Below, one piece after another: positions 43,385 through 51,974 of a stretch of 64,000 nt of DNA. The translations under genes and the position numbers were made by a program. The notes beneath the pieces were generated by a model. It had not been told where the DNA came from and ran no database searches. It worked only from the letters and a program-made list of their open reading frames with translations. Numbering within the stretch: the first letter of the stretch is position 1; the number at the start of each line of letters is the position of its first letter. This DNA is from Anaerolineae bacterium (GTDB lineage Bacteria; Chloroflexota; Anaerolineae; Aggregatilineales; UBA2796): NCBI GenBank assembly GCA_019637615.1, contig JAHBVJ010000009.1, forward strand, positions 1 to 64,000, read 5' to 3'.

Positions 43385-45115
43385 TTACGCCTGCGCCTCC
43401 GCTTCCGGTTCTGCCGTGAGTTGACCTAGCCTGATCGAGGCGGCGTCAGCATCGATGGCGCTGCTCAACTCATGCAGCGCGATCTTGATCAAGTCTTGAA
43501 TATCGGTGACACCTTGAATTTTGGCGGAAATGCTGTTTACCTCAAATTCTTGCTGTGCCAACTCTTGCGTTTGCTCAAACAACCGTGCGTTATCCACGCT
43601 GACGGCGAGACGTTGCGCAACCGCCTGAATCATGTCGATGGTCTCGGTAGAACTGCCGACGTTCTGCAAATTACCTTCGAACTCCACCTCGATGGCACCG
43701 ATGACCTGACCGCGCAGTTCGACAGGCACGGCGATCATGTGCTTGTTGTCGCCTTGCGACGTGATCGGGCGGCGATCCGCGACGGCACGCTCTAGCAGCG
43801 GCGTCCATGCACTTTCGGCGTGCAAACGTCCATCGTTCAGCGTGTAGCCGAGCGAATTGATCACGCGCTGGCGCATGTAATCTTTCCACGCTTGTCCCGT
43901 CAACCGTTGGTTGATCTGCTGACTTTCGCGCAGGTTGGTTTCCGCTTCGAGGAACATGCGGCGGGTTTCGTTGAGGGTCGCGCGTTGTTCATCGATCTGG
44001 ATCGCGTTGTTGATCGCCAGCGCCACTTGGGTCGCCAGCAAACGCAAACTTTCCGCGTCTTGCGTGGTGAAGGTGTCCGTATGATTGCTCTGCAAATCCA
44101 ACGCGCCGATGACCAGATCGCCTACGATCAACGGCAGCACCAGCTCGGAGCGCGTGGCGGGCAGCAGTTCGTTGACATGGCGCGGGAAGCGCAGCGTCGT
44201 CCCGCTCATCGCGTCGGAACGTTCTTCTTTGGCGTCCGAAATCACGGGTGCGCCCGAACCGATGCATTGACCAATCGCGCCCGTCGAGGTTAGCGATAGC
44301 CGATAGCCGCGTTCCAGCAGGAGTCTGCCTGCATCGCCCGTGCTGGCTGCTAGGTCAGCGAAGCGTCGTTCCTTGTCGATCAGGAAAATCTGCACCTGAT
44401 ACACCGCGAACCGATCACGGATATAGTTCACCGTGCGCGGCAGCAGATCATCGAGGTTGCTGATCTTGGCGGTGATCTGCGAAATATCCAGCACGCCGCG
44501 CAGTTGACTGAGCAAACGCGTGCTGTAACTGATCGCGCGCTGCACTTCGTAGGCAAACGCGCCTGCCAGCGCGCTGACGCCGAGCAGCAACACGACCACG
44601 ATCAGCGACGCCAGCGGCAGATTTTGCGGCTCCAGCATCGACATGTCGGGCGTGGTCACTTGCGACTGACCCACAATCTGCGCGACCAGCAAGATCATCT
44701 CGATCACAAAGGTGGCGACGACGCCGCGCCAGTGCGCCACAATGCCCGCGTACAGCATCGGGAGCACCAAGACCAGCACCAGCTGCGTGCCGATCCCGTT
44801 TTGCAAACTGCGCGCCGCGATGACGAGGAAGAATGTATACAGCAGCCACATCGCCAAACGCAGGCGTCCGGTATGCACGGCGGCGACGATAATCAGCGCG
44901 ATGGCTAACCCGCTGAACGCGTACAACATGGTGCGCTGCAACCGATCCGGCTCGATGGGCAGCAGTAAGCCACCGATGATCAGCGACACCGTCATGATGA
45001 CCATGCATACGCCCACCAGCAGCGAGACGCGTGCCCGCAGTTGATCGTAGCGCTCGGTATAGTCGTAGCGCGGGATAATGAGTACTGACAGAAGGCCTCT
45101 GAGCGCCGAAATCAT
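43385..45115 (-). CDS. Six-TM/GAF sensor protein (paralogue 2), no output domain
   Basis: A 576-aa protein with the same plan as its neighbours. About six TM helices lie in residues 28-200. GAF1 is about 215-370 (VNYIRDRFAVYQVQIFLIDKE, VIGALDLQSNHTDTFTTQD). A coiled coil carries GQAWKDYMRQR (about 400), the reduced GAF is about 440-520 (VPVELRGQVIGAIEVEFEG, AQRLAVSVDNARLFEQT), and the stub LIKIALHELSSAIDADAASIRL ends in an acidic Ala/Glu tail. No catalytic or DNA-binding domain. Intergenic gaps are 4 bp and 2 bp. I see no bilin-attachment Cys or clear cyclic-nucleotide motif in the GAF domains, so the ligand is unknown. Confidence 0.9.
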   Translation of the reverse strand: MISALRGLLSVLIIPRYDYTERYDQLRARVSLLVGVCMVIMTVSLIIGGLLLPIEPDRLQRTMLYAFSGLAIALIIVAAVHTGRLRLAMWLLYTFFLVIAARSLQNGIGTQLVLVLVLPMLYAGIVAHWRGVVATFVIEMILLVAQIVGQSQVTTPDMSMLEPQNLPLASLIVVVLLLGVSALAGAFAYEVQRAISYSTRLLSQLRGVLDISQITAKISNLDDLLPRTVNYIRDRFAVYQVQIFLIDKERRFADLAASTGDAGRLLLERGYRLSLTSTGAIGQCIGSGAPVISDAKEERSDAMSGTTLRFPRHVNELLPATRSELVLPLIVGDLVIGALDLQSNHTDTFTTQDAESLRLLATQVALAINNAIQIDEQRATLNETRRMFLEAETNLRESQQINQRLTGQAWKDYMRQRVINSLGYTLNDGRLHAESAWTPLLERAVADRRPITSQGDNKHMIAVPVELRGQVIGAIEVEFEGNLQNVGSSTETIDMIQAVAQRLAVSVDNARLFEQTQELAQQEFEVNSISAKIQGVTDIQDLIKIALHELSSAIDADAASIRLGQLTAEPEAEAQA

Positions 45116-45117
45116 GC

Positions 45118-46791
45118 CTACTCCTTCTCTTCTGGGGTGCCCAAGCGGATGGCGATGCGATTCACACGGAGCGCCTCGCCCAAGCTCTGGGCTGCCGTCG
45201 CGACCACCGCATCGACGCTGGTCATCGACTGGATGCGGGTGCTGATCTCGTTGACCATTGCTTCACGGTGAGCTGCCCGCTGCGTATCTTCAAACATGCG
45301 GGCGTTATCGGCGGTGAGTCCCAACCGTTCGACGGCCTGATGCACGATGACGAGCTGTTCTGGCGTCACCAATTGGTTTGGCTCTAATTCAAATTCCATC
45401 GCCCCGATGATCTGCCCGCGCACGCTGATCGGCACCGACACCACTTTCATATGCGCGTAATCGTTGACGATTGGCTGATGACGGCGGCTGGCTTCTGCCA
45501 TCGTCGGCGTCCACGCCGCCACCTTGTCAATCGATTTCGAATGCATATCGATGGTGAAGGCGGGAGCTTCAGTGGTGCTGTTGAGATATTCCGTCCACGC
45601 CGCGCCCGTCAATTGTCGATTGAGGCGTTCGATCTCGCGCAGGTTGGCGCGGGTCTGTTCGTACAGCCGCTTATTCTCGTTCACTTGCGCTTGGGCTTCT
45701 TGGAACAGCCGCGCGTTATCGATGGCGACGGCGATTTGATTCGCCAGCGTCTCGAACACGCGAATATCTTCCGGTAAAAATGCCGCCGGATTGCTGCTGT
45801 GCAAGTCGAGGATGCCGAACACTTCCTGACCAAGTCGCATCGGGATCGCGGTTTCGACGTGCGTATCCGCGAGGAAGCCCGACCGCATATACGAGCGTTC
45901 GCCCGTCGTCGTGGCGTCTGTATCACGCGCTACCAGCGCTTGACTGCTCAGGCTGACGCGCCCGATCAAGCTCAGACTGCCGACGCTGTAAGCCGCGTGT
46001 TGCGCCGACACTTCATCGGCGGTCGTGGCGGTCAGCGTCGCCTTGGATCGATCCGTATCGATCAGATAAATTTGCACATGGCTGACATCAGGGAAGGTAT
46101 CGCGCACCACGCGCACGATTTCCTTCAGCAGCACGTCCAGATCGAGCCGTGCGGAGAGCAAGCGCTGGCTGACGGCGGTACTCGCTTCCGACAGCATCAT
46201 GCGCCGTTCCGTATCGCGGGCACTGGCTTGGTAGGCCAACGTGGGCAGACTTTGCCCGATCAAGAAGTTGATCGCGCCATGAATGATCACGGATGGCGCG
46301 TACAGGCCGATAATGGTTGCCCATGATGCTTGGACAAAGCTCGGTGAGGTGGAGAATACCCACGCGAAGGTAGGCAGCGTGATCGCCGCCGTGATGACGG
46401 GGCCACGTCCACCGATCAGGAACCCGCTCAGTGAGATCACCACCATCGCCACGACCAGAAATGCCCGCGCATCAATAGCGCCGGAGACGGTCAGCGACAG
46501 CGGCGCGACGTAAATGCACACGATCACGAGATAGGCAGCGTTGATCTGGCTGCCACTCCGCGTTAGGTAGATCGCGACGAAACCCGCGATGAACAGCGCG
46601 AAGGCGAACGCGACGAACAGCGTCCGTTGCGGGTCAGTCAGCGCGACATAATTGAGCGGCAGCAGCACGAACAGCAGAAACGCGGATATTGAGCCTAAGA
46701 CGGCGGTGGTATACGTGCCGATAGCCCGCCTCCGCTGTACCAGATCTGGATACAGGCTGAGGGGAAACACGGTATTGAGTAAACTAGACAT
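45118..46791 (-). CDS. Six-TM/GAF sensor protein (paralogue 3), no output domain
   Basis: A 557-aa protein. About six TM helices lie in residues 25-195, then GAF1 about 205-365 (EIVRVVRDTFPDVSHVQIYLIDTD, FGILDLHSSNPAAFLPEDI). A coiled coil has GAAWTEYLNST (about 400), the reduced GAF is about 425-505 (VPISVRGQIIGAMEFELEP, VERLGLTADNARMFEDT), and the stub AAQSLGEALRVNRIAIRLGTPEEKE ends the protein. The helix-strand stub is nearly the same as in the 39437 protein (GQALRVPQTSIRL), which suggests recent duplication or a shared interaction surface. It lies 2 bp upstream of paralogue 2 and 15 bp from the soluble GAF protein. Confidence 0.9.
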   Translation of the reverse strand: MSSLLNTVFPLSLYPDLVQRRRAIGTYTTAVLGSISAFLLFVLLPLNYVALTDPQRTLFVAFAFALFIAGFVAIYLTRSGSQINAAYLVIVCIYVAPLSLTVSGAIDARAFLVVAMVVISLSGFLIGGRGPVITAAITLPTFAWVFSTSPSFVQASWATIIGLYAPSVIIHGAINFLIGQSLPTLAYQASARDTERRMMLSEASTAVSQRLLSARLDLDVLLKEIVRVVRDTFPDVSHVQIYLIDTDRSKATLTATTADEVSAQHAAYSVGSLSLIGRVSLSSQALVARDTDATTTGERSYMRSGFLADTHVETAIPMRLGQEVFGILDLHSSNPAAFLPEDIRVFETLANQIAVAIDNARLFQEAQAQVNENKRLYEQTRANLREIERLNRQLTGAAWTEYLNSTTEAPAFTIDMHSKSIDKVAAWTPTMAEASRRHQPIVNDYAHMKVVSVPISVRGQIIGAMEFELEPNQLVTPEQLVIVHQAVERLGLTADNARMFEDTQRAAHREAMVNEISTRIQSMTSVDAVVATAAQSLGEALRVNRIAIRLGTPEEKE

Positions 46792-46806
46792 AGGCTCCCT
46801 TTGCCA

Positions 46807-48135
46807 TTATTGAGCAGGCGTCGCGGGTGAAGCGCCTTGACCACTGCTGTCAGTGTCTTGTTTATCGGGGAGCGGGGGCAGCATACCCGTCCCGGTAGGC
46901 ACGACCGTCAGACGAACGCGGGCACGGTTGGCTTGCAACGCATCGGCTAATTGGCGGGTCGTATTCAACAGCAAACTCGGCAGATCGTTGTAATCTTGCA
47001 GCGCATTGCCCAAGCGGTTCGCCAGACTTTCGACATCGGCGCGGCGGGCGGCGTCCATATACTGGCGTGCATTTTCCAGCGACACCGCCAGTTGATTCGC
47101 GATCTGCTGGAGCAGGTCGAGGTCGAGCGCGGCGAAGTAATTGGTATCGTGATGCGCGACGTTGAACGTCCCCACCACGCGTCCGGCGAGGATCAACGGG
47201 GCAAACGCCGCCGAATGCAGCCCCGCCGCAATCCACTGCTGATAATCGATATAGCGCCCTATGCTCAGGTCAGCTTCCACCAGCGGATTGCCCGTGCGGA
47301 TCACCCGCAGCAGCCCCGTTGATGCGCTGGCGAGTTCGCGCTCGTCGGCTTCATTGTCAGTAAGCGTGTACAGTCGCAGCGTATTCGGGTCGCCCGCCAG
47401 CAAACTAATGCTAACATGATCCGCCTTGACGACTTTGAGCGTTTCTTCGCGGGCAATTTTGAAGATCAAATCGCGGTCGAAGGTGGCGGTGATGCGACGG
47501 CTGAGGTTGGTGATGAATTCAAGTTGCGAGGTGCGCTTGCGCAGTTCATCGACCAGCAGCGCGTTCCGAATGCCTAATCCGAGCTGCGAGGTCAGCGCCA
47601 GTGCCGTGTCTAATTCCTCGTCGGTGAAGTCGTGGTAAACGTGATATACATCGAGGCCGACCATGCCGATGAATTTATCTTCCGCGAACATCGGTACGAA
47701 AGCCACCGAGCGGATGCCCTGCCGCTCCAGAATCGAGCGTTCGATCTCGTAGCGCGCCGCATCTTCGATCCGGTTGATGGCGAGTGGTGCGCGGCCTTCC
47801 TTCATCCGGTGATAACTGTTGGCGGAGATGGGTACCGTGACGCCGCGCAGTCCGAAATCGGGATATTCCGCGATGACCAGCCCCGACGAAATCCCGCCCG
47901 TAAAAATCATGATACCAACATGATCGACGGACAGCGTCTCCACCAGACTACGCGCTGCCTGAGTCAGCTTTTCGCTATTTTCCAGCGGCGTATCTGCCAG
48001 ACTGGTCAGGTCGCGCAGCGATTGCCAGACTTCAAGCTCTTGGGTGATGCGCTTGGTGATCCGCGTGAAATGCCCGGTTTCCGTCAGCGTGGAGGAGGCG
48101 GCGGATGTGTTCGTTTCTTGCGGTAAATCTACCAT
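46807..48135 (-). CDS. Soluble tandem-GAF protein with the C-terminal stub, no output domain
   Basis: A 442-aa cytoplasmic protein. GAF1 is about 45-200 (DHVGIMIFTGGISSGLVIAE, FIGMVGLDVYHVYHDFTDEE). GAF2 is about 225-375 (ADHVSISLLAGDPNTLRLYT, VVGTFNVAHHDTNYFAALD, QLAVSLENARQYMDAARR). Then comes the common stub TTRQLADALQANRARVRLTVVP, followed by a 30-residue Pro/Ser/Gln tail. It has no TM helix, in contrast to the four proteins downstream. It may be the cytoplasmic member of a sensor array. It follows the lone receiver gene after 5 bp. Confidence 0.92.
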   Translation of the reverse strand: MVDLPQETNTSAASSTLTETGHFTRITKRITQELEVWQSLRDLTSLADTPLENSEKLTQAARSLVETLSVDHVGIMIFTGGISSGLVIAEYPDFGLRGVTVPISANSYHRMKEGRAPLAINRIEDAARYEIERSILERQGIRSVAFVPMFAEDKFIGMVGLDVYHVYHDFTDEELDTALALTSQLGLGIRNALLVDELRKRTSQLEFITNLSRRITATFDRDLIFKIAREETLKVVKADHVSISLLAGDPNTLRLYTLTDNEADERELASASTGLLRVIRTGNPLVEADLSIGRYIDYQQWIAAGLHSAAFAPLILAGRVVGTFNVAHHDTNYFAALDLDLLQQIANQLAVSLENARQYMDAARRADVESLANRLGNALQDYNDLPSLLLNTTRQLADALQANRARVRLTVVPTGTGMLPPLPDKQDTDSSGQGASPATPAQ

Positions 48136-48140
48136 CTCGG

Positions 48141-48524
48141 TTACCCACGTCGCCCTTTCTTGATAAAGTTCATAACTTCCATCGGAAAGCGATCTACATC
48201 AATTGGCTTCGGGATATAGCCGTCACAACCCGCGTTGATCGATTTTTCTTTGTCGCCTTTCATGACGTTGGCGGTGAGCGCGATGATGGGGATGTGATTC
48301 AATTCTGGGAATTTGCGGATGTCGTTGGTGGCGGTGTAACCGTCCTTTCCGGGCATGTTGATGTCCATCAGGATCAGGTCGGGGCGTTCCCGCACGGCTA
48401 AAGCGATCCCGGTATCGGCGTCAGCAGCCTCCACGACCTCGATATCTTCGAACATCAGGACGCGTTTGACCAGCATCCGGTTATCGACCTTATCTTCAAT
48501 ATACAAAATACGTGCTGCTGGCAT
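48141..48524 (-). CDS. Stand-alone response-regulator receiver (CheY-like)
   Basis: A 127-aa single receiver domain. The phospho-acceptor pocket is complete: acidic pair IEDK near residue 9, Asp in LILMDINMPGKDGYTA (about 53), Thr in IIALTANVMKGD (about 82) and Lys in YIPKPIDVDRF (about 104). The P-x-D type C-terminus is that of DivK/Cph-like output-less receivers. It is the first gene of the seven-gene sensor operon and the only separate receiver there, so it is the likely phosphate acceptor of, or shuttle to, the giant hybrid kinase. AGGGA precedes the ATG. Confidence 0.95.
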   Translation of the reverse strand: MPAARILYIEDKVDNRMLVKRVLMFEDIEVVEAADADTGIALAVRERPDLILMDINMPGKDGYTATNDIRKFPELNHIPIIALTANVMKGDKEKSINAGCDGYIPKPIDVDRFPMEVMNFIKKGRRG

Positions 48525-48550
48525 ATGAGTCCCTGCTCCATGTTGGAATG

Positions 48551-48579
48551 ATTAGATTCCTTAACCCTCGAACGGTCAA
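48551..48579 (-). promoter_or_regulatory. Promoter of the seven-gene sensor operon
   Basis: On the minus strand: TTGACC (48579-48574), a 17-bp spacer, and TCTAAT (48556-48551); each box matches the consensus at 5 of 6 positions. The start site would give a leader of about 20 nt before the receiver gene. Confidence 0.75.
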
Positions 48580-48849
48580 GATGGCATAGTCCAACGCATC
48601 CTTTATTATCCACTGTTCCGACAATCTTAGCGTGAAATTCGTGCAACACCTTCATAACAAATTCAACTCTTAGTAGGACGAGAATAATGCAGCGTGATGC
48701 GCTAAAAGTTGAACAGTGGCTTGCAGGTCATCCCCAATTTCGATAGACTATCCTCAACACTTTTGTCTTGCAACCAATGGCTTGTGTTTCACCTTCTTTG
48801 GGGAAAAAGCTGTCGCATGGATGCAGATGATGTGTCTCAACTGCATAGA
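48580..48849. other. Intergenic region between the sensor-operon promoter and the riboswitch
   Basis: AT-rich, with no convincing gene. A 71-codon plus-strand frame at 48716 runs into the riboswitch and is not coding. The promoter of the riboswitch-controlled transcript should be here, but I cannot fix its boxes. Confidence 0.5.
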
Positions 48850-48965
<116 letters not shown>

Positions 48966-49048
48966 CACTCAGATAGCCCTAGCATCTCTCGTGGATAGGA
49001 GGTAGCGTGCTGTGAGATACCCGATTCTCCGACTCTCACCGTAACATG

Positions 49049-49073
49049 CGCCTTCCGCAGTGAAGGCGTTTTT
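49049..49073 (+). terminator. Riboswitch expression-platform terminator
   Basis: CGCCTTC pairs with GAAGGCG around a 6-nt loop, followed by five Ts (49069-49073). It ends 60 bp before the regulated ATG. Confidence 0.88.
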
Positions 49074-49133
49074 GTTGATAACCAGATTCATCATTTGCTA
49101 ATACTACCAACCCGAAGCAATTGGAGTTCCCTT

Positions 49134-50114
49134 ATGTTTACGCGATCCCTGCGTACCGTTCTCGTCTTTTCTATCGTGTTTGCCGCCGCGTTCGGATTCA
49201 TCCGCAGCGCTCAACCCGCAACTGCCCAAGATGTCTGTGTCGCCAATGTTGAAGCCGCGCTCACATGGATGGCGACGCTGCAAAACGCGGATGGCGGCTT
49301 TACCAACGGCTTCCAACCCGAAAGTGACTTCGGCACCACCGCCGACACGATCTTCGCCATCAACAGCGCCGATGGTGACCTGACCGAGTTCGTGAAAGAA
49401 GGCAAATCGCCGCTCGACTACGTGACGGATCAGGTCACGCAGGGCAAAGTCACCAAAGCCGGTGTGCTCGGCAAACTGCTACTCGCGCTGGCCTATACAG
49501 ACGCCACGCCCGCCAGTTTCGGCACCCATGATCTGATTGCCGAAACCACCGAAGCGCTCAAGGCGCTCGAAGATGGCAGCGATCTCTACAGCCTCTCGCT
49601 TGGCGTTCTTGGGCTGCGTGCAGTCGGCGTGGATGTCCCTGACACCACTATCAAGGCGCTCCTCGATGCGCGTGGCACGGATGGCGGTTGGGGCTTCAGC
49701 AAGGGCACACCGTCTGATACCAACACCGCGTCGTTCGCGCTGCAAGCCCTGATCGCCGCCGATGCCGAGTTTGACGCCGCCCCCACGCTGGCCTATTTCA
49801 AGAGTGTTCAATCCAAGGATAGCGGTTGGGCTTATCAAGCGCCCGCCTCTGGAGAATCTGTCAGTGATGCCAACTCCACCGCCGCCGTCGTCCAAGCCCT
49901 GATCGCGGCGGGTGAAGACCTGAGCACATGGGGCAGCCCTGAAAAAACACTGGCGAGTTTCCAACAAGCGGACGGCTCGTTCACCTATCAACTCAGCCAA
50001 CCCGCGCCTAGCTTCTTGGCGACGGTGCAAGCGCTGCCCGTCCTCTGCGGTGCGACGCTGATCGTCAAATCGGACGCCATGAGCGCCACACCGGACGCTA
50101 CGCCAGCCCAATAA
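49134..50114 (+). CDS. Exported alpha/alpha-toroid protein under B12 riboswitch control (transcobalamin/squalene-cyclase-like fold)
   Basis: A 326-aa secreted protein. The signal peptide (residues 1-30, VLVFSIVFAAAFGFI, cleavage near ATAQ) is followed by about five to six helical-hairpin repeats with the prenyltransferase/squalene-cyclase loop signature: LQNADGGFTNGF, GTDGGWGFSKG, SKDSGWAYQAP and QQADGSFTYQL, each followed by DTNTASFALQALIAA-like helices. No catalytic DxDD of cyclases is present. The same alpha/alpha barrel forms the B12-binding domain of intrinsic factor and transcobalamin. Together with the riboswitch this points to extracellular cobalamin binding, which is an inference. 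No DUF4430-like second domain is present; the protein ends in a short Ala/Thr/Pro tail. TTGGAG stands 7 nt before the ATG. Confidence 0.87.
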   Translation: MFTRSLRTVLVFSIVFAAAFGFIRSAQPATAQDVCVANVEAALTWMATLQNADGGFTNGFQPESDFGTTADTIFAINSADGDLTEFVKEGKSPLDYVTDQVTQGKVTKAGVLGKLLLALAYTDATPASFGTHDLIAETTEALKALEDGSDLYSLSLGVLGLRAVGVDVPDTTIKALLDARGTDGGWGFSKGTPSDTNTASFALQALIAADAEFDAAPTLAYFKSVQSKDSGWAYQAPASGESVSDANSTAAVVQALIAAGEDLSTWGSPEKTLASFQQADGSFTYQLSQPAPSFLATVQALPVLCGATLIVKSDAMSATPDATPAQ

Positions 50115-50143
50115 TCCCCGCTTCTTGCTCATTGAGTACCCCG

Positions 50144-50170
50144 GAGGATGGAGATTGCGGCTCCATCCTC
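50144..50170. terminator. 10-bp hairpin after the toroid-protein gene
   Basis: GAGGATGGAG pairs with CTCCATCCTC around a 7-nt loop, followed by TCTATT. A likely terminator with a weak U-tract. Confidence 0.7.
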
Positions 50171-50257
50171 TCTATTCACTGGTCGCCGTCACGGTTAAGC
50201 GGTATCGTTACAGCACCTCACCGAAATTGAAACCGGTGCATACAGGGGAAAACTTAC

Positions 50258-50623
50258 ATGACAACGATCAGTCGGATTTTAGTAGCGGTCGTCGCTCTTG
50301 AGCATCTCTTTTTTCTGTATCTGGAAATGTTTTTGTGGACGACGCCGACTGCTCAGAAATCCTTCGGTACGACCAAAGCGTTTGCTCAAGCCTCCAAGAC
50401 GCTGGCGGCGAATCAAGGCCTATATAACGGCTTTCTCGCGGCGGGCTTACTGTGGAGCATCGTCCATCCCGATCCCGCAATTGGGCGTCAGGTAGCGATG
50501 TTCTTCCTCGGTTGCGTGATCGTGGCGGGCGTCTATGGTGGTGTGACGGTCAAGCGCTCGATCATGCTGATCCAGGCGCTGCCCGCCGCGATTGCCTTGA
50601 TCGCGGTCTACGCGATGCAATAA
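50258..50623 (+). CDS. DUF1304 family small membrane protein
   Basis: A 121-aa protein of four TM helices. The DUF1304 pattern is clear: VALEHLFFLYLEMFLWTTP in the first helix, then FGTTKAFAQASKTLAANQGLYNGFLAAGLLW and a last pair with GGVTVKRSIMLIQALPAAIALIAV. The function of this family is not known. It is separated from the B12-controlled gene by a hairpin, so it is probably expressed on its own. Confidence 0.92.
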   Translation: MTTISRILVAVVALEHLFFLYLEMFLWTTPTAQKSFGTTKAFAQASKTLAANQGLYNGFLAAGLLWSIVHPDPAIGRQVAMFFLGCVIVAGVYGGVTVKRSIMLIQALPAAIALIAVYAMQ

Positions 50624-50639
50624 TCGGATAGCCGATGCT

Positions 50640-51845
50640 CTATGGCACTTTGGCTTGCATTGTTTTGACGATCTGCTCGATAGGGTCGTCCGTACTGATC
50701 ACGCGTACGACCAACTCATCGATGATCTTGGCGAGATCGTCCCAATGCGCCAAGCGCGGCAGTTCGCGCGCATTTTCGTGCAGCGTGGACAAGCGGTGAT
50801 AATACGGAATCTGCGCGTTGACTTCGGCGTCATGCCATGTGCTGGTACGGCAGCCAATCGCGCCCGCCAGCGTCAGGAATTTGTCTTGCTCCGCTTCCAT
50901 GCAGTGCCGGATGAAGCGGTAAGCCAACTCCTTGTGCGGGCTGTTCGCCATGATCGACAGCGTCCAGTACACGCTCAGGGACAGCGGCTTCCCGCCCGCC
51001 GACGCTGGAATCGGCGCGATATTCACCTTGCCTTTAATGCCTGAGTCGGGGCTGGTATCGCACAGCGTGGCGAACCCGAACCAGTTGACCATCATCGCGA
51101 TCTCGCCCGCGAGGAATGACAAGCCCGATTTCACCGAGTCGAATTCGCGTGCCTTGGGGTGGATCGCGCTCTGATCGTTCAAAATCGCGCGGTAAAACTT
51201 CAGCGCGTCGATGGCTTGCGGCGTATCGAGCTGCATCCGCTGGTTCGCGTCGAACAACTCCCCGCCGCGTGTCCACAGTTGAATGCAGAAATCATAAACC
51301 GTATTGTGTCCGTCGGGGAACGCCGCGAACACCGTGCCATATAGATTCTGCTCAGGCCGCGTGAAGAATTGCGCCACCTGATGGAACTCCTGCCAAGTCG
51401 TCGGCACGCGCAGATCGCTGCCATAGTTGGCGCGATAAGCTGCCTGTTCCGCCGGATCATCAAACAGATCGCGGCGGTAGATGAAGCACTCCGGCCCATC
51501 ATGATACGGCAGTCCGTAGATGGCATCCCCGAATTGCTGCATTCCCAACAGCGACTTAGGCCACGCCGCAGGCCACCCCGACGGCGGAGTCGCCTTGATC
51601 AGCGGCGCGAGATCGAGCAGCACGCCGGATTCTTTGGCGGTGGCGAACCAATCCGTCACGAAAAACACCACGTCAGCGCTTTGCTCATCAAAAATCGTCT
51701 TATGCAGCGGATCAAGATCCATCTGCACGGCGTCCAACGTCAGTTCCACCCGTTCCGTCTTGACGAATGACTCCCACGCCTGACGGATCGCCGCCTCAAA
51801 CGGATCATATTTACGAATCGCGACTCTTAAAGAATTCTGACTCAT
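50640..51845 (-). CDS. Family-1 extracellular-type solute-binding protein without a signal peptide
   Basis: A 401-aa homologue of sugar ABC-transporter binding proteins: ADVVFFVTDWFATAKESGVLLDL, AIYGLPYHDGPECFIYRRDLFDD, VPTTWQEFHQVAQFF, and late KELAYRFIRHCMEAEQDKFLTLAGAIGCRTS. The protein starts MSQNSLRVAIRKYDPFEAAIR, directly at the first strand, with neither signal peptide nor lipobox. The start is well fixed by GGGAGGG 7 nt upstream. Either it stays in the cytoplasm or the exported start was lost. It is distantly related to the binding protein at 57177, but is alone, with no permease next to it on this strand. Confidence 0.9.
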   Translation of the reverse strand: MSQNSLRVAIRKYDPFEAAIRQAWESFVKTERVELTLDAVQMDLDPLHKTIFDEQSADVVFFVTDWFATAKESGVLLDLAPLIKATPPSGWPAAWPKSLLGMQQFGDAIYGLPYHDGPECFIYRRDLFDDPAEQAAYRANYGSDLRVPTTWQEFHQVAQFFTRPEQNLYGTVFAAFPDGHNTVYDFCIQLWTRGGELFDANQRMQLDTPQAIDALKFYRAILNDQSAIHPKAREFDSVKSGLSFLAGEIAMMVNWFGFATLCDTSPDSGIKGKVNIAPIPASAGGKPLSLSVYWTLSIMANSPHKELAYRFIRHCMEAEQDKFLTLAGAIGCRTSTWHDAEVNAQIPYYHRLSTLHENARELPRLAHWDDLAKIIDELVVRVISTDDPIEQIVKTMQAKVP

Positions 51846-51920
51846 TTTGCCCTCCCAAAATCTCTTTTTGATTCACCCACTTTTGGTTAACCGTAACCGC
51901 GAAAAATGACGATATATGAC

Positions 51921-51968
51921 CTCACGGTTCCCCCTCTTTGCGAAGCGGAGAGGGGGTCAGGGGGTGAG
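51921..51968. repeat. CTCACCCCCTGACCCCCTC-type intergenic repeat
   Basis: CCCCCTCT (51930-51937) pairs with AGAGGGGG (51949-51956) within a longer CTCAC...GTGAG frame. On the minus strand it reads CTCACCCCCTGACCCCCTCT, a motif widely scattered in Chloroflexota and Cyanobacteria. It lies just past the lyase stop codon and may act as a terminator. Confidence 0.6.
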
Positions 51969-51974
51969 GTTGAT

